A DNA stretch of 56,575 nucleotides from a bacterium (lineage in GTDB: Bacteria > Patescibacteriota > Gracilibacteria > UBA1369 > GCA-2718715). Position numbers and translations under genes: made by a program. Of this stretch, positions 35,381 to 44,334 are shown piece after piece. The stretch is from contig JABJGM010000001.1 of assembly GCA_018662325.1 (NCBI GenBank), forward strand, positions 1 to 56,575, given 5' to 3'. The notes beneath the pieces are model-generated. The model ran no database searches, was not told the origin of the DNA, and saw only the letters and a program-made list of their open reading frames with translations. The first letter of the stretch is position 1. Every line of letters begins with the position of its first letter.

Positions 35381-35442
35381 AAGTTTGACTTTAAAGCAAA
35401 TTTTTGGGAATATATGCTCTTAATACTAAGCAAAAAATTTCA

Positions 35443-36927
35443 ATGAAAAAATTTATACTTTGTTTACTTTCAATCTTTACAATAAGTTTGACTGCAGTTA
35501 GTTTAAATAATTTTGATCAAAAGATTGAAATCTTAAATCTTAATCAAAAGCAAAATATTGAAAACAATCAAAAACATAGTTTTGAAATTCAAAATAATTC
35601 CAGAACAAATAAATTAGTTCAATTTGAAATAAGCAACCAAAATTTTATTTTAAATACTCCATACAATATTCAGGTCAAAGCAGAATCTAGTAGAAAAATA
35701 CAGATTGAAAATTTAGTTCCATACTCAAATGCGAATCTTGAAATTATAATTGATAACATTCAAAAAGAATATTTACTTAACAGCAATAATTCTGCAATAA
35801 AAATCAATAAAGATTTTTTAAATTTTGAAGATCAAATTCTAAAGTCAAATAAAGATTTAAGTTTTGAGATTGAAAATCTTAATAAAGAAAATATTGCAAT
35901 TGAGTTAAAACTTTCAAATAAACAATTTATAATCAATGGAAGAAAGAATTTTGCAATAGATGGAAAATCTAAAAAAGAAATTAAAATTAACTCTAACTGC
36001 GGTTTAATTGGAAGAAAAAATGCAAATTTAGAAATAATCAAAGGTAATCAAGTAATTAAAAGAATTACCCTACAAGCTAATTGCACTCCGGACTTTGAAA
36101 ACATTTCTTTTATAACCAACCCTCCTAAAAAAATAGATCTTGGATTTGTTTCCAATCAAAGTCAAAAAATTCAAAATTATTCACTTATTAATAAAGGTCA
36201 AAAAAAATTAGAAATTCAAAAACTTAAAAATTTAGAATTTTTCGAATTTAAATACTTTAATAATAAATTACAAATAGAATTAAATACAAAAGCAATAAAA
36301 TGTAGTAATTGTTTGGTGAAAGAAACCTTAATTTTAAAAACAAACGATCCTTATAAACCATATTTATTAATTCCAATTCAAGCCTATATATATGATACCA
36401 ATTCATTATCAAGTTTTAATTTAAACTACTCGCTAATTAATCCGTGTTTAGACACTCCAAAGATTAAATTAAGTTCTAATCTGCCATTTAACTTTGAAAT
36501 CTATAACAACAGCAAATTAGAGCTTAAAAGTGATATGTACTTAAAAGAATATATTCTAAATATTCCTTGTAATGTAGAATCAAACTATACGATTAAATAC
36601 GAAACAATAAATTCAAAAGGGGAGGCTAAACTACACACTCAAAACGTTGGAGTGATTTCAATTTCAAAAAATCAAATTAATATTGAAAACAAGGAAGATA
36701 AAATTTTTATAATTTCTAGAAAAGAATATGATTTACCATTAAATCTTGAAATATTTAATAGTCAAAATAAGATTGTATTTAGTAGAAAGCTAAATCAACT
36801 TAAAAATGAACTTAGATCTTCTGAATTATTGAATTTAGATGAAGGGGAATACACACTTGAAATTTATAACTCCGAAATTAAATCAACTAAGAAAATACAA
36901 ATTCTAAAAAAAAAATCTCTAAGATAG
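35443..36927 (+). CDS. Exported Ig-like (ASPM/HYDIN-type) surface protein, stopped early at an A10 tract
   Basis: The 494-residue product starts at the ATG at 35443 (MKKFILCLLSIFTIS), giving a clean signal peptide, with repeated beta-sandwich modules after it. One module has the pattern IDLGFVSNQSQKIQNYSLINKG...LILKTNDPY seen in ASPM/HYDIN or DUF1573-like domains. The frame ends nine codons after entering a run of ten A residues (36906-36915). Shifting by -1 in that run continues without a stop to 37508 and adds a Lys/Glu linker and an SLH-like end, giving about 688 residues. The intact protein is therefore probably a third SLH-anchored surface protein. Confidence 0.75.
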   Translation: MKKFILCLLSIFTISLTAVSLNNFDQKIEILNLNQKQNIENNQKHSFEIQNNSRTNKLVQFEISNQNFILNTPYNIQVKAESSRKIQIENLVPYSNANLEIIIDNIQKEYLLNSNNSAIKINKDFLNFEDQILKSNKDLSFEIENLNKENIAIELKLSNKQFIINGRKNFAIDGKSKKEIKINSNCGLIGRKNANLEIIKGNQVIKRITLQANCTPDFENISFITNPPKKIDLGFVSNQSQKIQNYSLINKGQKKLEIQKLKNLEFFEFKYFNNKLQIELNTKAIKCSNCLVKETLILKTNDPYKPYLLIPIQAYIYDTNSLSSFNLNYSLINPCLDTPKIKLSSNLPFNFEIYNNSKLELKSDMYLKEYILNIPCNVESNYTIKYETINSKGEAKLHTQNVGVISISKNQINIENKEDKIFIISRKEYDLPLNLEIFNSQNKIVFSRKLNQLKNELRSSELLNLDEGEYTLEIYNSEIKSTKKIQILKKKSLR

Positions 36928-36998
36928 GTAAAGTTAAGAAAATAAATGAGAATCAAGATATAAAGAAAGAAGAAGAAAAAGAAAGTCTTTCAAATAAA

Positions 36999-37508
36999 GT
37001 GAGCCTTATTTGTAATTACTGTGAAACATTGCAAAAAAAAGGTGTTTTTGTGCGAAACCAAAATCCAATAGAAAAATTTAAAAATATTCAATTAAAAGAA
37101 TTTGAATTCATAATCCAAAAAAAGGAATTAGATATGTATAACAATAAAAAAAATAATGTACCCGATTATATTCCAAAAAACTATGAGCCAGTTTATCTTA
37201 GTACTAAAGAAAAATTAAATAAGCAAGAAACACTTAAGAACCTAACAAGAAGTGAATTTTATCAAAAAACAATAGAAGCATTAATCACTTATAAAAACAT
37301 CGACTTTGACTATGTAATAGATTACATTTCGTTTCAGGATTTAGATAAAGAAAATCCATATGCGGAATACCTAACAAAAGAATTTTTTGGAAGTCAGTAT
37401 TTTAAAGAAAATTTTAAGAATCTAATCTTCAATCCTAATAAACATGTTATAAACGAAGAAGCTTACGATTTCTTAATTAGCATAGATAATAAAATATCTA
37501 TTTTTTAG
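36999..37508 (+). pseudogene. SLH-like C-terminal part of the preceding surface protein, out of frame
   Basis: The region is open from inside the A10 tract; the first usable start is a GTG at 36999, which would give 169 residues with no signal peptide. It reads LICNYCETLQKKGVF, LTRSEFYQKTIEALI and a Tyr/Phe-rich end. These align by eye with the LRQYGLFNGQ and LTRSQFFTLAYRF segments of the two SLH proteins upstream. On its own it would be a cytoplasmic fragment, so I read it as the displaced C-terminus of the 35443 gene. It overlaps der tail-to-tail by 11 bp. Confidence 0.65.
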
Positions 37509-38895
37509 GCTTTTTCTTTAATTTTTTGGGAGCAAATTTACCTTTTTTACCACGAGTAAGAGTTTTAAACTTAGGTGGTTTTGCTTTGGAATCTCTAAAA
37601 TTAATGTCTATTGCAGTTCCAGTAAAACCATACTTATCACGTAGTTTGTTGTCTAAGTAACGTTTATAAGAGAAGTGTACTAAAGATTTATCATTTACAA
37701 AGAAAACAAAAGTAGGAGGGTTGGTAGCAACTTGTTTAACTACTTTAAATTTTAAACCAGGTTTTGGTTGGTGTTTATCTAAACATACATCAATATAGTA
37801 ATTTAATTCACGAGTATTAATCTCTTTTTTTCTTACTATAAAAATATCATCTATAATAGGAAACAACTGCATAACATTAGTACCAGTTCTTGCAGAAGTA
37901 AAAATTAAGGGTGCATAATGCAAAAATGGCATTTTATAATGAATCTCATTTACTTTTGCATTTTTTTCTGCTGGACTTATAAGATCTGCTTTGTTTAAAA
38001 CAATTACAACTCCAGTTTTGGCTTCAGATATAAACTCAGCAACACGCATATCTTGTTTACTAAGTTTTTCAGTAGCATCCATCACTAAAAGTGCAACATC
38101 AGATGACTCTAAAGATTGCAATGACCTCATTACTGAATATTTTTCAAGTTTATCAAATCTGAGCTTACCTGATCTTCTAATACCAGCCGTATCTGTTAAA
38201 ACATACTGATTGTCATTATATTCAAAAGGAAGGCTCACGGAGTCTCTTGTAGTACCAGGAGTAGAAGAAACCATAACTTTCTCATCATTAAAAACAGAAT
38301 TTAACAAAGAAGATTTACCAACATTAGGCTTTCCTAAGAAACTTACTTTTACTCTATCATCATCTTCTTCACGTTTCGAAGTGAACTTAAAATTGGAATC
38401 AACTAAAGTTTCTAAAACTTTAGTTTTTAAATTATCAATACCGATATTTAAAATACCAGAAACTTTTACTGGTTCACCTAAACCTAATTCGTAAAAAATA
38501 TGAAGATTACTATCAATACTTGATCGATCAGCTTTGTTAGCAACAATCAAAACAGGTTTTTGAGATTTTCTTATTAATTCACAAGCTTTATAGTCATCAG
38601 AAGTTAGATCACATGTACCATCAACTAAAAATATAATAACATCAGCTTCATCTACAGCTGTTTGAGATTGTTTAATAATATTATCTTCCATTGATTCTAA
38701 GTCGTATCCAAAATCTAAACCACCAGTATCAACAAGCATAACTTGTCTTTCATGAAAATCTGCAAGAGCAAAAATTCTGTCTCTAGTAGTACCAGCTAAC
38801 TCAGAAGTAATAGCTAATCTTTTTCGAACTAAACGGTTAAACAAAGTTGATTTTCCTGTGTTGGGCCTACCAACAATTGCACAAATTGGATACAT
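37498..38895 (-). CDS. der: Ribosome assembly GTPase Der (EngA)
   Basis: The 465-residue protein has two tandem G domains: GRPNTGKST (9-17) with NKAD (120-123), and GKPNVGKSS (188-196) with a second NKAD, then the KH-like C-terminal domain and a Lys-rich tail. It acts in 50S subunit assembly. It is transcribed alone and divergent from the pilin-like gene. Confidence 0.97.
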   Translation of the reverse strand: MYPICAIVGRPNTGKSTLFNRLVRKRLAITSELAGTTRDRIFALADFHERQVMLVDTGGLDFGYDLESMEDNIIKQSQTAVDEADVIIFLVDGTCDLTSDDYKACELIRKSQKPVLIVANKADRSSIDSNLHIFYELGLGEPVKVSGILNIGIDNLKTKVLETLVDSNFKFTSKREEDDDRVKVSFLGKPNVGKSSLLNSVFNDEKVMVSSTPGTTRDSVSLPFEYNDNQYVLTDTAGIRRSGKLRFDKLEKYSVMRSLQSLESSDVALLVMDATEKLSKQDMRVAEFISEAKTGVVIVLNKADLISPAEKNAKVNEIHYKMPFLHYAPLIFTSARTGTNVMQLFPIIDDIFIVRKKEINTRELNYYIDVCLDKHQPKPGLKFKVVKQVATNPPTFVFFVNDKSLVHFSYKRYLDNKLRDKYGFTGTAIDINFRDSKAKPPKFKTLTRGKKGKFAPKKLKKKPKK

Positions 38896-38949
38896 ATATA
38901 TATTTTTTATAAAATCTACTACTTTTTTATCAATTTTGCAACTAAAAGC

Positions 38950-38978
38950 TTTAAAAAAAGCTAAAATTTTGATATAAT
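38950..38978 (+). promoter_or_regulatory. Promoter of the pilin-like gene
   Basis: TTTAAA (38950-38955), a 17-bp spacer and TATAAT (38973-38978). An AGCTTT/AAAGCT inverted repeat overlaps the -35. Confidence 0.55.
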
Positions 38979-38994
38979 AAAGAAAAAAAGATAT

Positions 38995-39612
38995 ATGAAA
39001 AAAATTTTTAAAGTAATTATTTCAGTTTATTTATTAACAATTCCATTTTTGAGCTTTGCTCAAGGATATACCTTAATACCATCGGGGACTTCAGAATTTA
39101 TAAAAACACCGGTATTTTGTAGAAGTTTAATGGAAGCGTACTATCAAGTATATTTTACTGCAGGAGAAGATATTGGGAAATACAATAGTCTAAAAAGATT
39201 TTCAGGAGCAACAAATTGTACATTACAAAATTTAGATTCAAATATAGCTGCAAACCAGATAATTAACCTTAATCCAACTGTAAACTGCACCGGAAGAGAA
39301 GAAGCCAATCAAAATACAGGGAAAATGAATCAAGATGATATCTTAGCTTGTGCTTTTATAAGCGGTAGATTTGATATAATTCTAGTAAAACCTTTTTTAC
39401 AATATACTCTTAAATTACTATCTGTATTAGCTGGAACAGTTTCAATGTTGTTCATAATATTAGGTGGATATAAATATTTTGCAGGAGTAATAACAGGAGA
39501 CGTAACAGATGCCAAAGGAACCGTTAAAAATGCAATCTTAGGTTTAGTTGTTGCAACATGTTCATGGATCATTGTAGATTTAATAGTAACTCTTTTAATC
39601 AGAGGAGAATAA
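38995..39612 (+). CDS. Exported T4SS-pilin-like membrane protein
   Basis: The 205-residue protein has a signal peptide (about 1-22, ending LSFAQG), an extracytoplasmic region with several cysteines, and two C-terminal hydrophobic helices separated by GGYKYFAGVITGDVTDAKGTV. The pattern GGYKY..G...DAKG..KNAILGL is that of the TrbC/VirB2-like 'T4SS pilin' proteins common in Patescibacteria. There are no other conjugation or secretion genes around it, so a role in a pilus is inferred from family only. It is followed after 10 bp by the AI-2E-type permease. Confidence 0.65.
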   Translation: MKKIFKVIISVYLLTIPFLSFAQGYTLIPSGTSEFIKTPVFCRSLMEAYYQVYFTAGEDIGKYNSLKRFSGATNCTLQNLDSNIAANQIINLNPTVNCTGREEANQNTGKMNQDDILACAFISGRFDIILVKPFLQYTLKLLSVLAGTVSMLFIILGGYKYFAGVITGDVTDAKGTVKNAILGLVVATCSWIIVDLIVTLLIRGE

Positions 39613-39622
39613 CCCAATACAA

Positions 39623-40825
39623 ATGCTAAAAAAAACCAAAACTATAGTAAAAATACTTCACAAAAAATTTAAAGAAATTCAAAATCAACCTGAAGTAATA
39701 GAAGAACATCCAGAAATAGAAGTAAAACAAGAGAATCTAGAAAAAAGATTTATACATCTATCTTTACCTGATTTCACTAAAGCAATTGTGATCTTAATTG
39801 GATTAGCATTATCAGCATTTGTTCTTTTTGAAATTAAAGGATTATTATTTTTACTTTTCTTCTCATACCTTTTTTCTCAAGCATTAGTACCATTTGTTGA
39901 AAAACTTTCTAAGTTTAAAATACCAAAAGGACTTTCTATTACATTTGTATTTATATTTGTAATCGGGATGATATCGATTTTCTTAGGAAACTTTATACCA
40001 ATTCTATCAAATGAACTTTTAGCACTAGGAGTTCAAGCTCAAAATTTAATTGAAGCAGTAATAAACGGAGAAACCAAACTTCCAAGAATGTTAGAATGGA
40101 TAAATCCAATACTAGAAAGTTCATTTGCAGGATTAGAGACAAATCAGCTAACACAAGATCTAGAAAAAAATCTAGTAGATATAGGTCAGAACCTTAGAGG
40201 TGTAGCTCAAAATGCAGTAGGATTATTTGTAAGTATTTCAAATGGGTTTGCAAATGCAATCTTAGTATTATTCTTAACTTACTTCATGACTGTTGACCAC
40301 AAAATGGTTGATAAATTTATCATTTCTTTCTTCAAGGATGAGTACCAAGACTATATTGAATCAAAAAGTAAAAGTATTAAAAATAAAGTTGGACAGTGGT
40401 TACAAGGTCAAATTTTATTAATGCTAGCAGTTGGACTATGTACATATATTGGCTTGGAAATAATTGGAATGGAATACAGCTTCACTCTTGCAGTACTAGC
40501 AGGTCTAACTGAATTAATTCCAGTTGTTGGACCATTAATTGCATGGGTTGCCGCAATACCAATCGCAGGGAACGAATCTTCAACAATGATATTATCAGTG
40601 ACAATTTTGTATTTTATTATTCAAAGAATAGAAAACAATTTCTTAGTTCCATTCATCATGAATAAAGCAACTGGATTGCACCCAATAATAGTATTGATCT
40701 CAATGTTAGTTGGTTACCAGTTCAAAGGAATATTAGGTGTGATAATTTCAATACCTATAGCAGGAATAATATCAATTTTTTACCAAGATTTTATTGTTAA
40801 AATACACCCTAGTCAAAAAAAATAG
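39623..40825 (+). CDS. AI-2E family (PerM-type) membrane transporter
   Basis: The 400-residue protein has about eight membrane helices and the family signature GLTELIPVVGPLIAWVAAIPIA near residue 300. An acidic cytoplasmic N-terminus of about 45 residues (EEHPEIEVKQE) precedes the first helix. Family members move small molecules or ions; the substrate is not known for this one. It probably shares the transcript of the pilin-like gene. Confidence 0.9.
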   Translation: MLKKTKTIVKILHKKFKEIQNQPEVIEEHPEIEVKQENLEKRFIHLSLPDFTKAIVILIGLALSAFVLFEIKGLLFLLFFSYLFSQALVPFVEKLSKFKIPKGLSITFVFIFVIGMISIFLGNFIPILSNELLALGVQAQNLIEAVINGETKLPRMLEWINPILESSFAGLETNQLTQDLEKNLVDIGQNLRGVAQNAVGLFVSISNGFANAILVLFLTYFMTVDHKMVDKFIISFFKDEYQDYIESKSKSIKNKVGQWLQGQILLMLAVGLCTYIGLEIIGMEYSFTLAVLAGLTELIPVVGPLIAWVAAIPIAGNESSTMILSVTILYFIIQRIENNFLVPFIMNKATGLHPIIVLISMLVGYQFKGILGVIISIPIAGIISIFYQDFIVKIHPSQKK

Positions 40826-41651
40826 AGCTTAAATATTTTTTAAACTTTTTATTAAATTCCACACGAATATCTTTGTTGTGGAATTTTAAAAATCCATCTC
40901 GAATATAAATACCCGAAGGTTTATTTAAAATCTGATACTTAACTCTAGCTCTTTTTAATTGATAAAGTTTATTAAATTTCTCAAATAAATTAAGCAAAAA
41001 AGAAAACTTAGTAGTGAAATTTAAAGTTTTATAACTTAAAGGTAATTTATTTAAATTAATAAAAAAATTAGAATTAAATTCAAGAGCATGATTAACATTT
41101 AAGAATTTATTCTTTAATTGATTATTATCTCCAAGAAAAACTAAATTATCTAACCAAAATTTAAAATAAAAATCTTTTTGAAACCTTACTCTAGATAAAT
41201 TTAAATTTTTATCTGAAATTATAAATGATAGGCAAACTTTATTAATATACTTTTTGGAAGTTCTTTTAAGGTTGAAAACTGTTAAAAGAAGGATCATTAA
41301 AAATCTTGTAGTATAAAAAAAACGATGATCTAAGATTAAAAATAAATCTAGATCAGAATTCAAATGCTGAGTACGAAAAGCAAAACTATTACAAATAGCA
41401 ATCTGTTTAACACCAGGAACAAAAGATAAAATCTTTAAAGTTCTTTTTAAAGTGCAATACAATCTATCTTCAGAATAGGTATTAATCATTTTTAAATCAG
41501 TAAATGTGTCTAAATACAAAATCTGATCTTTAAAAACAATATTTTTAATAGTTCTAAAGAAATCAAGTTCACTTTGACTAAAATCAGACTGATAGGCATA
41601 TCTACCTGATAAATTTAAAAACAGTAAGTAATTCAATAAATAATTTTTCAT
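40809..41651 (-). CDS. Nucleotidyltransferase-fold (MNT-like) protein
   Basis: The 280-residue basic protein has a polymerase-beta-type NTase core near residues 84-106: IAICNSFAFRTQ followed by NSDLDLFLIL with Asp100 and Asp102 as the metal pair. The usual GS of the motif is NS here (88-89). A second strand with LDNLVFLGDNN may supply the third carboxylate. Stand-alone NTases modify tRNA, antibiotics or toxins; no partner HEPN gene is adjacent, so no toxin-antitoxin claim is made. It is convergent with the permease gene, overlapping by 17 bp. Confidence 0.65.
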   Translation of the reverse strand: MKNYLLNYLLFLNLSGRYAYQSDFSQSELDFFRTIKNIVFKDQILYLDTFTDLKMINTYSEDRLYCTLKRTLKILSFVPGVKQIAICNSFAFRTQHLNSDLDLFLILDHRFFYTTRFLMILLLTVFNLKRTSKKYINKVCLSFIISDKNLNLSRVRFQKDFYFKFWLDNLVFLGDNNQLKNKFLNVNHALEFNSNFFINLNKLPLSYKTLNFTTKFSFLLNLFEKFNKLYQLKRARVKYQILNKPSGIYIRDGFLKFHNKDIRVEFNKKFKKYLSSIFFD

Positions 41652-41691
41652 ATTAGTATATTAACAAATCTTGAATCGAAACTAAATAAAG

Positions 41692-41720
41692 ATGACATTT
41701 TTTTAAAAAAAATTTATAAT
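41692..41720 (+). promoter_or_regulatory. uvrC promoter
   Basis: ATGACA (41692-41697), a 17-bp spacer of almost pure T and A tracts, and TATAAT (41715-41720). The ATG is 15 bp later. Confidence 0.55.
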
Positions 41721-41735
41721 TTAAAAAAAAGAGAA

Positions 41736-43700
41736 ATGCAAGATATATTAAAAAACCTTCCAAACAGCCCAGGAGTATATAGATTTATTGATAAAAACAA
41801 TGAAATAATATACATAGGAAAAGCTAAAAACCTTAAAAAAAGAGTTAAAAGCTATTTTAACCCAAAAGTGAAGCAGAGCAGGAAAAATCAAGTAATGATA
41901 AAAAAAATTGTAGATATTAAATATTCAGTAGTATCAAGCGATCTTGAAAGTTATTTATTAGAAACAAACTTAATAAAAGAACACAAACCACGCTATAACA
42001 TCTTAATGAAAGATGATAAAAACTTTGCGTACTTACGAATAACTAGCAATCAAGATTATCCGAAATTATTTTTGGAAAGAAAAATTACGGATAAAAAATC
42101 TAAATACATTGGTCCAAAAACAACAACTCAGAGTTTTAAAAAGGCTTTTGAAATTTTAAACAAAATATTTTTTAAGTACGATTGCCAAATAGGATATGAA
42201 ACAATCAAACAGGGGAAAATAAGTAATAACCAAAAAATCAAACCAATATGCGTAATAAAGCAACTTGATAAAAGCCATACCCCATGTATTTGCGATTTAA
42301 ATAAAGAAGATTATCGAAAAATGATTCAAATTATAATCGACTTTTTTAATGGTAAAAACTTACAAATAAAGAAAATACTAGAGGAACAAATGTTTGAATA
42401 TGCTAAAAATAAAAATTTTGAACTAGCAGCAAATTATAGAGATAAAATGCTTACTTTAGAGAAAATAATTGAAAGACAAAAAATTATATCGACAAAAACT
42501 AATGAAAATTTGGACATTTTAAATTTTTATTCAATAAGTGAAGAATTTTATTTTTCAATCCTGCAAATAAGAGAAGGAAAAATAGTTGAAATAAAAAATA
42601 TATTAGTAACCAACAATCTTGAAGAAGAGGATTCAAAAATTCTGGAACAATTTTTAATTCAATACTATACACAAACCTCAGATTACCCAAAGTATATAAT
42701 CACACCAATTGAAGTAGCAAAAAATTTCATTTTAAACTTTAATGAAATATGTAAATCAAATATAAAATTTGAAACTGCGAAAATAGGTGATAAGGCTAAA
42801 TTAACTGATTTAGCTTTAAAAAATGCTAAAGTATATGCACAAAAAAATTCAATTAAATGGATGCAAAAAGAAAAAGGGAATGTATTAGAAGAAATGAAAA
42901 AACTTTTAAATATAAATAAGATTCCAAGAAGAATAGAATGTTTTGATATATCTCATTTATCAGGTACACACACAAAAGCATCAATGGTTGTGTTTGAGAA
43001 CGCTATGCCAATCAAAAATGATTACCGATACTTTAACATAAAGACCTTAGAAAAAGGTCAAATAGATGACTTTAAATCACTCTACGAAGCTTTAAAAAGA
43101 AGACTAAAATACATAAGTCAGTTAAAAAAAGATCACAAGCTAATTAAAAACAAAAACATAGTAAAACTAAAGAAGAACAAAGAGTTCTTAGCAGAATTCG
43201 AATTTGTAGAATTAGAAAAATATATAGAGTTAAAAAATATTAAAAATTCCGAAAAATACATTCTAGATAGCATTACATTAAAAAAAGCCTGCGAAAAATA
43301 TAAAAAATTTCAAAAAATTTATCTTAATCAAGATATAAATATCAGCAAACAAATTCTTGATGAGACTGGATTTAAAGAAATTAAAAACTCAGATTATAAA
43401 TATGCATTAAATCTAAAATATAAAAATGATGAATCATTTTACAAAAAGCCAGATCTTATAATAATAGATGGTGGGAAAGGTCAGTTATCCAGTAGTCAAA
43501 AAGCATTAAAAGAATGTAATTTAAACATAGACATGATTAGTATAGCTAAAAAATTCGAAACTATTCATCTAACAAATAAAGAAAAATTTAATTTACAAAG
43601 TAATGATCAAATTTTGAAGCTTATTCAACAATTAAGAGACGAAGCACATAGATTTGCAATCACTCAAAACAGAAAAGCCAGACTAAAAGAAATAAAATAA
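41736..43700 (+). CDS. uvrC: Excinuclease ABC subunit C
   Basis: The 654-residue protein contains the GIY-YIG nuclease domain (GVYRFIDKNNEIIYIGKAKNLKKR, about 12-35), a UVR motif region (LAANYRDKMLTLEKI), and the C-terminal RNase H-like endonuclease domain with ECFDISHLSGTHT and IIDGGKGQLS. A C-terminal HhH tail, usual in UvrC, is missing or very short, since the protein ends soon after RDEAHRFAITQNRKAR. It performs both incisions in nucleotide excision repair. Confidence 0.96.
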   Translation: MQDILKNLPNSPGVYRFIDKNNEIIYIGKAKNLKKRVKSYFNPKVKQSRKNQVMIKKIVDIKYSVVSSDLESYLLETNLIKEHKPRYNILMKDDKNFAYLRITSNQDYPKLFLERKITDKKSKYIGPKTTTQSFKKAFEILNKIFFKYDCQIGYETIKQGKISNNQKIKPICVIKQLDKSHTPCICDLNKEDYRKMIQIIIDFFNGKNLQIKKILEEQMFEYAKNKNFELAANYRDKMLTLEKIIERQKIISTKTNENLDILNFYSISEEFYFSILQIREGKIVEIKNILVTNNLEEEDSKILEQFLIQYYTQTSDYPKYIITPIEVAKNFILNFNEICKSNIKFETAKIGDKAKLTDLALKNAKVYAQKNSIKWMQKEKGNVLEEMKKLLNINKIPRRIECFDISHLSGTHTKASMVVFENAMPIKNDYRYFNIKTLEKGQIDDFKSLYEALKRRLKYISQLKKDHKLIKNKNIVKLKKNKEFLAEFEFVELEKYIELKNIKNSEKYILDSITLKKACEKYKKFQKIYLNQDINISKQILDETGFKEIKNSDYKYALNLKYKNDESFYKKPDLIIIDGGKGQLSSSQKALKECNLNIDMISIAKKFETIHLTNKEKFNLQSNDQILKLIQQLRDEAHRFAITQNRKARLKEIK

Positions 43701-43709
43701 TTAATAAAA

Positions 43710-43732
43710 AAAAAGAGCCAAAAGCTCTTTTT
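43710..43732 (+). terminator. Bidirectional terminator between uvrC and the Tyr-rich protein gene
   Basis: AAAGAGC (43712-43718) pairs with GCTCTTT (43724-43730) with an A-run before and T residues after. The two genes are convergent and both can use it. Confidence 0.8.
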
Positions 43733-43736
43733 ACAA

Positions 43737-44132
43737 TTACATAGAGTAGTATCCATAACTACCATAAGTATTACCATAGTAAGGTGCGTGGTATTTTACT
43801 TTTTTATACTCTTTAATTCGAGTTTGATTTACAACTTGATAAAAACAATTATCATCAGATTGTTCTTCAGTATATTCATAGTAAAATCCATTACTCATAC
43901 AAAAATATCTAGTATAAGGTACTTGTTCATAAACAGGTACATATCTTTCGTATTGTCTAGTTTGCATAGCTCTATTGTAATAATTCTGATTATAAACATT
44001 GCTATAACCATGATTATATACAGGTGATAAATAAGTACCAGCTGTATTATGATTAGTATTTTGCACAACAGGCAAAGCATAACTTACTGGAACTACCAGC
44101 AACAAAGCTAAACTTATTAGTAATTTTTTCAT
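43737..44132 (-). CDS. Small exported Tyr-rich protein
   Basis: The 131-residue protein has a clear signal peptide (about 1-19, LLVVPVSYA) and a mature part extremely rich in Tyr and Asn (YNHGYSNVYNQNYYNRAM; ending YGNTYGSYGYYSM). Two cysteines flank the sequence MSNGFYYEYTEEQSDDN and could form a disulfide. I know no family. Composition recalls the Tyr/Gly/Asn-rich tail of the giant SLH protein, so a surface location is reasonable. Confidence 0.65.
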   Translation of the reverse strand: MKKLLISLALLLVVPVSYALPVVQNTNHNTAGTYLSPVYNHGYSNVYNQNYYNRAMQTRQYERYVPVYEQVPYTRYFCMSNGFYYEYTEEQSDDNCFYQVVNQTRIKEYKKVKYHAPYYGNTYGSYGYYSM

Positions 44133-44188
44133 AATTTTTTATTATTGGACTGCAAAATAACATACTTTTTAAGTGGTGTCAAGTAAGA

Positions 44189-44273
44189 TGGTACCGAAGG
44201 AGGGACTCGAACCCTCACCTAGCAACTAGACGGGTTTTTGAAACCCGCGCGTCTACCATTCCGCCACTCCGGC
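44189..44273 (-). tRNA. tRNA-Leu (CAA)
   Basis: The gene is 85 nt with an encoded CCA and the long variable arm of class II tRNAs (TCTAGTTGCTAGGT region). Acceptor GCCGGAG pairs with CTTCGGT using wobbles, the anticodon loop in GGGTTTCAAAAACCC carries CAA, and the T arm is GAGGGTTCGAGTCCCTC. Confidence 0.96.
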
Positions 44274-44283
44274 ATAAGTACTC

Positions 44284-44312
44284 TTCAAATTTACATTTTT
44301 TTTTACTATAAT
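44284..44312 (+). promoter_or_regulatory. Promoter of the first O-antigen-ligase-like gene
   Basis: TTCAAA (44284-44289), a 17-bp spacer and TATAAT (44307-44312), 22 bp ahead of the ATG. Confidence 0.5.
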
Positions 44313-44334
44313 TCAAGTAGTTTTAATGTAAAGA

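Noticed and set aside
40809-41651. MNT/HEPN toxin-antitoxin pair
   Set aside because: Only an NTase-like gene is present; the neighbours are a permease and uvrC, with no HEPN partner.
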